Shown in pieces: positions 1 to 5,499 of a DNA stretch of 10,078 bases. The stretch is taken from positions 1 to 10,078 of the forward strand of contig JAEDKN010000038.1 of NCBI GenBank assembly GCA_016295795.1, given 5' to 3'. Below the pieces are notes generated by a model, which was not told the origin of the DNA, did no database searches, and saw nothing but the letters and a program-made list of their open reading frames with translations. How positions within the stretch are numbered: the stretch's first letter is position 1; each line of letters begins with the position of its first letter. The position numbers were made by a program, and so were the translations under genes. This DNA is from Bacilli bacterium (GTDB lineage: Bacteria > Bacillota_I > Bacilli_A > RF39 > UBA660).

Positions 1-61
1 TGTTTAAAATAAAAAATAATAAATTAAAAATTGAGACTTGTAGTCCATAGAAAGGAGTATT

Positions 62-943
62 ATGAATTATTATAATGAGATAAAGAAAGAACTTATAGAT
101 AATGAACTAAATAAAAAAATAAAAGACTATAGTAAGAATAAATATGAAATTCAAAAATATTATAATGTCGGTAAACTTTTGGTAGAAGCCGGAAATAATT
201 ATGGAGAAGGAATAATCAAAGAGTATTCTGTAAAATTAACAAAAGATATTGGTAAAAAATATAGTGTTAGATATTTATTTGATATTAAGAAATTATACTT
301 ATTTGCAAAAGTGCACCCACTGGGTGCACAATTAACACTATCACACTATAGACTACTTTTTCCATTAAATAATAATAATAAAATAGATTATTATATTGAG
401 CAAGTATCAAAAAGAAATCTTTCAAAAAGACAATTAGAAGAAATCATTAAGAATAAAGAATACGAAAGATTACCAGAAAGTACAAAAAACAAATTAATAA
501 CTAAAGATAGTTTTGATGTAAAAGATTTTGTACCTAATCCTATTTTAATTAAAAACAAGAATAATATAGAGATGGTTACGGAGAAAGCATTACAAAAATT
601 AATACTAGAAGATATAGAGACATTTATGGCTGAATTAGGAAATTCCTTTTGTTTTGTTGGTAGCGAATATAAAATCAGATTAGATAATATTTTCAATTAT
701 ATAGATTTACTATTATTTAATTATGAATATAATTGCTTTGTGGTAGTTGAACTTAAAGCAACTGAACTTAAGAAAGAACATATAGGTCAAATAGAAGTTT
801 ATATGAATTATATAGATAATAACCTAAGAAAAGTAAATCAAGATAAAACGATAGGAATAATAATCTGTAAAAAAGATAATAAATATGTAATTGAGTATTG
901 TAGTGATGATAGGATAATTTCTAGAGAATATCAACTAATTTAG
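62..943 (+). CDS. DUF1016/YhcG-family PDDEXK nuclease-like protein, paralogue 1
   Basis: A 293-residue protein of the DUF1016 (YhcG, COG4804) family. The N-terminal half (about 1-150) is the DUF1016_N region, containing NVGKLL near 35-40 and LTLSHYRLL at 91-99. The C-terminal half (about 175-290) is a PDDEXK-type nuclease fold with D215 in YIDLLL, E230-x-K232 in VVVELK and Q243xxxY247. The catalytic set therefore looks intact. Family members are thought to be DNA-acting nucleases, often found in restriction or other defence regions; the substrate is not known to me. The start is supported by AAAGGAG at 51-57. It is the first of three tandem paralogues, and the next starts 13 nt after its stop, so co-transcription is likely. 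Codons 84-90 hold a perfect 19-bp dyad (311-329). At 93 it has Leu where the paralogues have Trp (WSH). Family assignment is confident; the biological role is inferred. Confidence 0.9.
   Translation: MNYYNEIKKELIDNELNKKIKDYSKNKYEIQKYYNVGKLLVEAGNNYGEGIIKEYSVKLTKDIGKKYSVRYLFDIKKLYLFAKVHPLGAQLTLSHYRLLFPLNNNNKIDYYIEQVSKRNLSKRQLEEIIKNKEYERLPESTKNKLITKDSFDVKDFVPNPILIKNKNNIEMVTEKALQKLILEDIETFMAELGNSFCFVGSEYKIRLDNIFNYIDLLLFNYEYNCFVVVELKATELKKEHIGQIEVYMNYIDNNLRKVNQDKTIGIIICKKDNKYVIEYCSDDRIISREYQLI
311..329. repeat. Perfect 19-bp G+C-rich dyad inside DUF1016 paralogue 1
   Basis: GTGCACCCACTGGGTGCAC has 9-bp arms around a single central base (320). It has 13 G+C of 19 in very A+T-rich surroundings. It encodes VHPLGA plus the first base of Gln90, immediately before AATTAACAC. 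The two paralogues have dyads of the same length at the aligned site, with different arm sequences. Confidence 0.9.
809..903 (+). repeat. 95-nt identical block shared by paralogues 1 and 3 (809-903 = 2645-2739)
   Basis: These 95 nt in the 3' part of paralogue 1 match positions 2645-2739 of paralogue 3 without a difference. Paralogue 2 carries several synonymous changes over the same stretch. Since paralogue 3 otherwise resembles paralogue 2, the block points to gene conversion or unequal recombination between copies. Confidence 0.9.
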
Positions 944-956
944 GGAAGGGAAAAAT

Positions 957-1063
957 ATGAATTATTATAACGATATAAAACAAGAATTAATAAATAATGA
1001 AATAAATAGAAAAGTAAAGAATTATTCAATTAATAGAAGTGATCTTAATACTTATTATAATGT
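957..1063 (+). repeat. 107-nt identical block at the 5' ends of paralogues 2 and 3 (957-1063 = 1898-2004)
   Basis: From the A of the ATG, paralogues 2 and 3 are identical for 107 nt (1898-2004 in the other copy), then diverge. The identity stops exactly at the start codon, so the upstream regions have different origins or have diverged. It is a coding duplication rather than a separate mobile repeat. Confidence 0.92.
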
Positions 1064-1841
1064 TGGTAAAATGTTGAGTGAAGCGGGTAAACATTATGGA
1101 GAAGGAATAATAAAAGAATATTCTAGTAGATTAACTAATGAACTTGGAAAAGGATATACAGTATCTAATTTAAAACGTTTTAGACAATTTTATAATTTAA
1201 TTAAAAAAGGTGCGACAATGACGCACCAATTAACATGGAGTCATTATTCTGAATTGTTACCGTTAAATGATATAAAAATTATTAATTATTATATTTTAAT
1301 AATAATAGAATCAAATTTATCTATTAGACAACTTAGACAAAGAATAAAATCTCATGAATATGAAAGATTAGATGAATCAACAAAAAATAAATTAATAGAT
1401 AAGGAAGAATCAAATGTAGTTGGTTTTGTAAAAAATCCAATATTGATTAATAACAGTTGCAATTATGAAGATGTATCAGAAAAGGTATTACAGAAATTAA
1501 TATTGGAAGATATTGAATCGTTTATGGAAGAATTAGGTAATTCATTTTGTTTTATTGGTAGTGAATATAAGATTAAATTAGGTGATAGGTATAACTATAT
1601 AGATTTACTTTTGTATAATATAGAATATAATTGTTATGTGGTTGTTGAACTTAAAGTAACCGAACTTAAGAAGGAACATATTGGACAGATACAAATATAC
1701 ATGAACTATATAGATAATAATTTAAGGAAGATTAATCAGGATAACACAATAGGAATAATAATTTGTAAAAAAGACAATAAGTATGTAATTGAATATTGTA
1801 GTGATGATAGGATAATTTCTAGAGAATATCAATTAATTTAG
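957..1841 (+). CDS. DUF1016/YhcG-family PDDEXK nuclease-like protein, paralogue 2
   Basis: The second tandem DUF1016/YhcG paralogue, 294 residues. It has the same layout as its neighbours: a DUF1016_N region with YYNVGKML at 33-40 and LTWSHYSELL at 92-101, then a PDDEXK domain with D216, E231-x-K233 and Q244xxxY248. GGAAGGG ending about six bases before the ATG serves as ribosome binding site, and the gene follows paralogue 1 by only 13 nt, so both probably sit on one transcript. Its first 107 nt are identical to those of paralogue 3. Residues 85-90 (GATMTH) are encoded by an imperfect 19-bp dyad at 1209-1227, the site of greatest local divergence among the three proteins. Nuclease fold and family are well supported; target and role are unknown. 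Confidence 0.9.
   Translation: MNYYNDIKQELINNEINRKVKNYSINRSDLNTYYNVGKMLSEAGKHYGEGIIKEYSSRLTNELGKGYTVSNLKRFRQFYNLIKKGATMTHQLTWSHYSELLPLNDIKIINYYILIIIESNLSIRQLRQRIKSHEYERLDESTKNKLIDKEESNVVGFVKNPILINNSCNYEDVSEKVLQKLILEDIESFMEELGNSFCFIGSEYKIKLGDRYNYIDLLLYNIEYNCYVVVELKVTELKKEHIGQIQIYMNYIDNNLRKINQDNTIGIIICKKDNKYVIEYCSDDRIISREYQLI
1209..1227. repeat. 19-bp G+C-rich dyad inside DUF1016 paralogue 2
   Basis: GGTGCGACAATGACGCACC has an outer 6-bp stem (GGTGCG/CGCACC), one A-A mismatch and two inner pairs (CA/TG) around central base 1218. It has 12 G+C of 19. It encodes GATMTH plus the first base of Gln91 and abuts AATTAACATGG. Six of nine arm positions differ from the dyad in paralogue 1, yet eight of nine pairs are kept. 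Confidence 0.85.
1559..1626 (+). repeat. 68-nt identical block in the nuclease domain of paralogues 2 and 3 (1559-1626 = 2497-2564)
   Basis: This block spans the codons for SEYKIKLGDRYNYIDLLLYN, including the catalytic Asp, and is identical in paralogues 2 and 3 while differing in paralogue 1. Sequence on both sides is more divergent, so the three genes look like mosaics. Confidence 0.88.
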
Positions 1842-1897
1842 TAAATAATTTTAAAGTAGATAAAGTTAAAATTGCAGTCCCTGTGAAGGAGTAGAAA

Positions 1898-2779
1898 ATG
1901 AATTATTATAACGATATAAAACAAGAATTAATAAATAATGAAATAAATAGAAAAGTAAAGAATTATTCAATTAATAGAAGTGATCTTAATACTTATTATA
2001 ATGTGGGCAAATTATTGTTAGAGGCAGGGAATACTTATGGTGAAAGTATAATCAAAGAGTATTCTATAAGATTAATTAGTGAATTAGGAAAAGGATATAG
2101 TCAAAGAAATCTAAGAAATATGAGACAATTCTATAAAATATCAGAAAAATGGCAGACACTGTCTGCCAAATTAAGTTGGAGTCATTTTTGTGAAATACTT
2201 TGGTTTGATGATAATAAATTTTTATATTATATTAAAATAACTGAAGAACAAAATTTATCTATTAGACAATTAAGAGGAAAAATCAAATCTAAAGAATATG
2301 AAAGATTAGATGAATCAACAAAAAATAAATTAATAAAAAGAGAAGAATCAAATGTTTTTGATTTTATAAAGAGTCCTATATTAATTAAAAATAATTATAA
2401 TTATGAGGCAGTATCAGAAAAGACGCTTCAACAGTTGATACTAGAAGATATAAGTTCATTTATGAAAGAACTTGGTAATAATTTTAGTTTTATAGATAGT
2501 GAATATAAGATTAAATTAGGTGATAGGTATAACTATATAGATTTACTTTTGTATAATATAGAATTTAATTGTTATGTGGTTGTTGAACTTAAAGTAACTG
2601 AATTTAAGAAGGAACATATTGGGCAGATACAAATATACATGAACTATATAGATAATAACCTAAGAAAAGTAAATCAAGATAAAACGATAGGAATAATAAT
2701 CTGTAAAAAAGATAATAAATATGTAATTGAGTATTGTAGCGATGATAGGATAATTTCTAGGGAATATGAATTAGTATGA
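1898..2779 (+). CDS. DUF1016/YhcG-family PDDEXK nuclease-like protein, paralogue 3
   Basis: The third tandem DUF1016/YhcG paralogue, 293 residues. The DUF1016_N region includes WQTLSAKLSWSHF at 85-97, the version closest to the canonical family motif as I remember it (QT(L/V)SAxLSWSHY). The nuclease domain keeps D215, E230-x-K232 and Q243xxxY247. AAGGAG at 1886-1891 supports the ATG. It lies 56 nt after paralogue 2, so it may be read from the same transcript; I see no convincing promoter in the gap. It is a mosaic: its 5' end and mid-nuclease block match paralogue 2, while 2645-2739 match paralogue 1. A perfect dyad lies at 2150-2168. The gene ends about 370 bp before a clear terminator at 3150. 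Confidence 0.9.
   Translation: MNYYNDIKQELINNEINRKVKNYSINRSDLNTYYNVGKLLLEAGNTYGESIIKEYSIRLISELGKGYSQRNLRNMRQFYKISEKWQTLSAKLSWSHFCEILWFDDNKFLYYIKITEEQNLSIRQLRGKIKSKEYERLDESTKNKLIKREESNVFDFIKSPILIKNNYNYEAVSEKTLQQLILEDISSFMKELGNNFSFIDSEYKIKLGDRYNYIDLLLYNIEFNCYVVVELKVTEFKKEHIGQIQIYMNYIDNNLRKVNQDKTIGIIICKKDNKYVIEYCSDDRIISREYELV
2150..2168. repeat. Perfect 19-bp G+C-rich dyad inside DUF1016 paralogue 3
   Basis: TGGCAGACACTGTCTGCCA has 9-bp arms around central base 2159, with 11 G+C of 19. It encodes WQTLSA plus the first base of Lys91 and abuts AATTAAGTTGG. All three dyads share the centre CA-N-TG, but the outer arms are different sequences that still pair. Confidence 0.9.
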
Positions 2780-3116
2780 TATATACATAGGAAGTGAAAT
2801 TTATGATAGTGATTAATTGTAAAAGTTATGAAGATAATAAAACACAATTCATTTTTAAAAATATAATGATTCAAATACATACATTTTGAAAATGCTGATT
2901 AATTTATTACAATTTTGATTGTATCAATTTTCAAGATCTTTATTAAATGAGTTTAATTAAACGAAATGAATTAATAAAAAAAATAAAACTACATAAAATA
3001 GAGTGTGTTAAAGAAAGTTTTACAGTTATGAAAAAAGAATTATCAGTATTTATGAAGAAACATTAATAAATTTTGATAAAAAAGTAACAATTTTAAATTA
3101 TAATCCATAATATATA
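2780..3116 (+). pseudogene. Gene-poor stretch with probable remnants of a decayed gene
   Basis: No intact gene of normal size is visible here. A 28-codon frame at 2803-2889 (starts MIVINCKSYEDNK) has a plausible ribosome binding site (AGGAAGTG), and a 39-codon frame lies at 2947-3066 without one. A third frame, open at 3012-3116, reads ISIYEETLINFDKKVTILNYNP and ends in TAA, which looks like a natural protein C-terminus. The codons are lysine/isoleucine-rich coding-like sequence broken by frame changes. I read this as debris of one small gene or of several, lying between the nuclease array and its terminator. I do not recognise the parent family. A genuine 28-residue peptide at 2803 cannot be excluded. 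Confidence 0.3.
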
Positions 3117-3121
3117 GTATG

Positions 3122-3138
3122 ACGCTAACGTTTAGCGT
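3122..3138 (+). other. Short hairpin upstream of the terminator
   Basis: ACGCTAA-CGT-TTAGCGT forms a 7-bp stem with a 3-nt loop, 12 nt before the terminator stem at 3150. It has no T-tract of its own. It may protect the 3' end or act as part of a tandem terminator. Confidence 0.6.
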
Positions 3139-3149
3139 TTATATAGATT

Positions 3150-3175
3150 GAGGGTTATAATTTAACCCTCTTTTT
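3150..3175 (+). terminator. Rho-independent terminator of the DUF1016 array
   Basis: GAGGGTTA-TAATT-TAACCCTC forms an 8-bp stem with a 5-nt loop, followed directly by TTTTT. It is the first strong terminator after the three nuclease genes and separates them from the HD-domain gene. Confidence 0.88.
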
Positions 3176-3195
3176 GTTTGTTACAAACAGGGGAC

Positions 3196-3224
3196 TTGAA
3201 AAATTGGTCAAAATATGATATTAT
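3196..3224 (+). promoter_or_regulatory. Sigma-A-type promoter of the HD-domain gene
   Basis: TTGAAA at 3196-3201 and TATTAT at 3219-3224 are spaced by exactly 17 nt. The expected transcript start near 3231 leaves about 34 nt of leader with GAGGTG at 3253-3258 before the ATG at 3265. Confidence 0.65.
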
Positions 3225-3264
3225 GTTCCATATCGGGGAAAAATAGTACATAGAGGTGTAATAA

Positions 3265-3777
3265 ATGAACGACGATAATAAGTATTGTGATAGACAATAT
3301 GTGAGTATTGTTCAAGATATATTAGAAAATGAAGAATTTACTAAGACAAAAGAAATTGTTCATCATGGATTAGATAGAATGGGACATTCTTTGAGAGTTT
3401 CATATTATTCTTATAAATTAAGTAAACTATTTGGACTAGATTATGAAAGTGCTGCTAGGGCAGGGCTTTTACATGATTTCTTTTTTGAAAACAATAGTAA
3501 AAGCAATGTAAAGCAAAGGGCTGAAACATTAGTAAATCATCCAAAATATGCATTAAAAAACGCTACAGAACATTTTAACCTTAATGATAAAGAAAAAGAT
3601 ATAATCGTTTCTCATATGTTCCCTGTAGCACCAAAACCACCTAAATATGTAGAAGGATGGGTAGTTAATGTTGTTGATGATGTTGTTGCAATTGCCGAAG
3701 TAAGTTACAAAGCAAGGACAAAACTCTCATATGCTTTTAACTTTCTATTAATTTTGATGTTTACATACCTAAGATAA
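3265..3777 (+). CDS. HD-domain phosphohydrolase-like protein
   Basis: A 170-residue HD-superfamily protein. The metal-binding pattern is visible: H41 (GHSLRVSYYSYKLSKL), the H70-D71 doublet in LLHDFF, H117 in VSHMFP and D138/D139 in NVVDDVVAIAE. H92 in NHPKYA is a further conserved-looking histidine. HD proteins are metal-dependent phosphohydrolases, often acting on nucleotides; nothing here fixes the substrate. The last 13 residues (FNFLLILMFTYLR) are hydrophobic, and the length fits other small HD proteins of low-G+C Bacillota that I remember. GAGGTG at 3253-3258 supports the ATG. It is a single-gene unit: its own promoter lies upstream, and a hairpin begins inside its last codons. No link to the upstream nucleases is apparent. 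Confidence 0.82.
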   Translation: MNDDNKYCDRQYVSIVQDILENEEFTKTKEIVHHGLDRMGHSLRVSYYSYKLSKLFGLDYESAARAGLLHDFFFENNSKSNVKQRAETLVNHPKYALKNATEHFNLNDKEKDIIVSHMFPVAPKPPKYVEGWVVNVVDDVVAIAEVSYKARTKLSYAFNFLLILMFTYLR

Positions 3778-3787
3778 TCTTAGGTAT
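3765..3787 (+). terminator. Hairpin/terminator overlapping the HD gene stop codon
   Basis: ATACCTAAGAT-A-ATCTTAGGTAT is a near-perfect palindrome with the TAA stop (3775-3777) at its centre. A loose T-rich run (TGTTCTTT) follows. It is probably an intrinsic terminator, though a weak one, so read-through into the tRNA gene is possible. Confidence 0.55.
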
Positions 3788-3819
3788 TGTTCTTTAATAG
3801 GTTTTATTAGCTAAATTAA

Positions 3820-3840
3820 ACCAAGATATTAAATCTTGGT
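3820..3840 (+). other. Hairpin directly 5' of tRNA-Arg
   Basis: ACCAAGAT-ATTAA-ATCTTGGT forms an 8-bp stem ending 4 nt before the first base of the tRNA. There is no T-tract, so a terminator is unlikely. It could be a processing or leader structure in the tRNA precursor. Confidence 0.55.
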
Positions 3841-3844
3841 ATAT

Positions 3845-3921
<77 letters not shown>

Positions 3922-3931
3922 TAATGTATAT

Positions 3932-3973
3932 AAAACTCGAATTTTTGAATTAATTTTCAATTATTCGAGTTTT
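3932..3973 (+). terminator. Terminator-like hairpin after tRNA-Arg
   Basis: AAAACTCGAAT pairs with ATTCGAGTTTT (11 bp), enclosing a 20-nt A+T-rich loop that has its own TTGAA/TTCAA pairing. The 3' arm ends in TTTT, which can act as the U-tract. It is the first structure downstream of the tRNA and probably ends its transcript. Confidence 0.65.
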
Positions 3974-3999
3974 AAATTATAGAGTTGAATTAGAAAAAT

Positions 4000-4045
4000 A
4001 AAGAAATATTGATAGTACTATGAAATATTTCTTTTTATATTTTTA
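4000..4045 (+). terminator. Second terminator-like hairpin downstream of tRNA-Arg
   Basis: AAAGAAATATT at 4000-4010 pairs with AATATTTCTTT at 4024-4034 (11 bp). The loop contains the small palindrome ATAGTACTAT. A T-rich tail (TTATATTTTT) follows. The stem is A+T-rich, so its strength is uncertain, but the shape is that of an intrinsic terminator. Confidence 0.5.
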
Positions 4046-4101
4046 AAAGTATTAAAAACTGATATAGTTGAATTAGTAAAAAAGTATAGGTAGGTGAAAC
4101 T

Positions 4102-4563
4102 ATGGAAAAGATATTGCAAATTGATTTAGAAAGCAAAGAAGATTTATTTGAAAAGTATAATAAAAATATTGTTTCTAAAGAATTAATTGAATATATAATT
4201 AAGGCAACTCCACATTTTAAAAAAGGAGATTCTATTAAGATTATTATAAATAATAGAATTAAAGATCAAGAAAAGTGCATACCATTAATTATAGAAGGGC
4301 TACAAAAAGAATATAACAATAATATCTTTAACCATCATCGTAATAGTTTCAAACAATTATCCTTTTTGATATTGGGTATTATAACTTTGTTTGTTTCTAC
4401 ATTAATAAATACTTCAATCCTTAAAGAAATAATATCTATTGGTGGATGGGTTTTGATTTGGGAGATGGTTGAATCTGAGATTTTTGATGATATAAGTAAC
4501 AAAACTCAAAGAAGAATTTTAGAAAAACTATTAAATAGTGATATTATCGAAAATAGGATGTAA
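4102..4563 (+). CDS. Two-helix membrane protein of unknown function
   Basis: A 153-residue protein I cannot name. The first 80 residues are soluble and charged (alternating Lys/Glu/Asp with hydrophobics). Two hydrophobic segments follow (about 86-103 and 107-121), then a charged tail with Arg-Arg and Lys near 137-143. The second helix carries GGWVLIWEMVESEIFDD, with Trp and acidic residues at the membrane edge. I remember similar Trp/Glu motifs in unannotated Bacillota proteins but can give no function. AGGTG at 4092-4096 supports the ATG. It follows the double terminator after the tRNA, so it probably has its own promoter; a weak candidate -10 (TATAGT, 4063-4068) lies upstream. The zinc-ribbon membrane protein begins 48 nt after its stop. 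Confidence 0.75.
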   Translation: MEKILQIDLESKEDLFEKYNKNIVSKELIEYIIKATPHFKKGDSIKIIINNRIKDQEKCIPLIIEGLQKEYNNNIFNHHRNSFKQLSFLILGIITLFVSTLINTSILKEIISIGGWVLIWEMVESEIFDDISNKTQRRILEKLLNSDIIENRM

Positions 4564-4611
4564 TATTTATTCAATACTTGATAAAATTTCATAAATATTA
4601 TAGGAGGAAAA

Positions 4612-5049
4612 ATGAAAAGCTACAATAAAATTCAAAAATTTATGTATGGTAGATATGGAGTGGATGAACTTAATAAATTTTTGCTCTGGTTATACATATT
4701 TCTTTTAATATTTGATTTGTTTCTTAACAATATAGTATTAACTATATTAGAATTATTAACTATATTGATAATCATATATAGATCTTTTTCTAGAAAAATT
4801 TATAGGAGAAGTAGTGAAAATAAAGTTTATTTGAGATTAAGAAGAAATCTTAAGAAACCGTTTGAGGTTATAGAAAAAAATATAAAAGATAAAAATCATG
4901 TTTATAAGAAATGCTTGAAATGCAAGACAATATTAAAATTACCTCTTCCAGATAAAAGGGGTTTCAAGCATACTAAATGTCCTACTTGTAAAAGGAAAAT
5001 AACATTATTTACATTAAAAAAACAGAAGATAGAGATTATAAAAAATTAG
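4612..5049 (+). CDS. Membrane protein with C-terminal zinc ribbon
   Basis: A 145-residue protein with two adjacent membrane helices (about 21-38 and 41-57), a basic stretch (RKIYRR, RLRRNLKK at 61-82), and a C-terminal four-cysteine zinc ribbon: C101xxC104 and C123xxC126, with CPTCKRK in the second knuckle. The very basic region right after the helices predicts a cytosolic C-terminus, so the ribbon would sit on the inner face of the membrane. Similar two-helix/zinc-ribbon proteins occur in Bacillota, but I know of no established function. A strong AGGAGG at 4602-4607 fixes the ATG. It follows the previous membrane protein by 48 nt and may share its transcript. Domain calls are confident; the role is unknown. 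Confidence 0.82.
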   Translation: MKSYNKIQKFMYGRYGVDELNKFLLWLYIFLLIFDLFLNNIVLTILELLTILIIIYRSFSRKIYRRSSENKVYLRLRRNLKKPFEVIEKNIKDKNHVYKKCLKCKTILKLPLPDKRGFKHTKCPTCKRKITLFTLKKQKIEIIKN

Positions 5050-5128
5050 TAAGTGTTTGAACTTTTTTAATATTTATAAAAACGATAATATTAGTTGAGA
5101 TGCAAAATATAATATTATAGGTGATATA

Positions 5129-5487
5129 ATGGATCATTATTATTTTTTACTAAGATTAATAATATGTTTCCTTTTGAGTTTCTTAGTAGGGCTAGAACGA
5201 GAAATGCGAGGAAGAATGCAGGACTTAGGACTAATATAATAGTTTGTGTAGGGGCTTTTTTGTTTGTACCAGCTTCATTTAATTCATATGATGACGATAT
5301 GATGAGAATACCAGCACAAGTAATATCAGGAATCGGTTTTTTAGGAGCTGGAACTATCGCGGTTGATAATAATAAGGTAAAAGGGTTAAATACTGCTACG
5401 ACTATTTGGTGTGTTGCTGCGATAGGGGGATTAACTGGATTAAAGCTTATATTTGAAGCTTGCAGATATAAATTTATTATCGCTTGA
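5129..5487 (+). pseudogene. MgtC/SapB-family membrane protein, frameshifted
   Basis: The reading frame from ATG 5129 (AGGTGA at 5119-5124) gives MDHYYFLLRLIICFLLSF then LVGLEREMRGR, the typical MgtC/SapB N-terminus with its GLERE-type motif. It stops soon after at TAA. The next frame, entered at about 5215, gives NAGLRTNIIVCVGAFLF, then QVISGIGFLGAGTI and GLNTATTIWCVAAIGGL, which is the rest of the MgtC hydrophobic domain. Joining at AGA/AAT restores RGRNAGLRT, so one base (probably an A near 5213-5216) appears lost. Even repaired, the product is about 120 residues with a short end, lacking the usual C-terminal cytosolic domain. MgtC proteins are inner-membrane proteins linked to Mg2+ limitation and virulence in other bacteria. 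Mutation, assembly error and programmed shifting cannot be told apart here. Confidence 0.85.
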
Positions 5488-5488
5488 A

Positions 5489-5494
5489 TATAAT
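5489..5494 (+). promoter_or_regulatory. Possible -10 box almost touching the start codon
   Basis: TATAAT ends 5 nt before ATG 5500. If used, transcription would begin at or next to the ATG and give a leaderless message. No matching -35 is seen at 17 nt, so this is a weak call, noted because the gene has no visible ribosome binding site. Confidence 0.25.
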
Positions 5495-5499
5495 TGAAT

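Noticed and set aside
30..57. Shared leader structure before paralogues 1 and 3 (GACT-TGT-AGTC and CAG-TCC-CTG)
   Set aside because: The stems are only 3-4 bp and the resemblance between the two leaders is too weak to support a common regulatory element.
391..696. Minus-strand open frame of about 100 codons
   Set aside because: It lies wholly opposite DUF1016 paralogue 1, has no ribosome binding site, and its composition is that of the complement of an A-rich coding strand.
1..2779. CRISPR array or transposon made of the repeated blocks
   Set aside because: The identical blocks are long coding segments of paralogous genes, without regular short repeats, spacers, terminal inverted repeats or a transposase.
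2674..2880. Minus-strand open frame of 68 codons
   Set aside because: It overlaps the 3' end of paralogue 3 and the debris region, is Ile/Tyr/Phe-rich as expected of an antisense shadow, and has no recognisable motif.
5095..5118. Promoter before the MgtC-like gene (TTGAGA with TATAAT or TATTAT)
   Set aside because: The spacings are 7 and 12 nt, far from 17, and a start from TATAAT would fall on the ribosome binding site.
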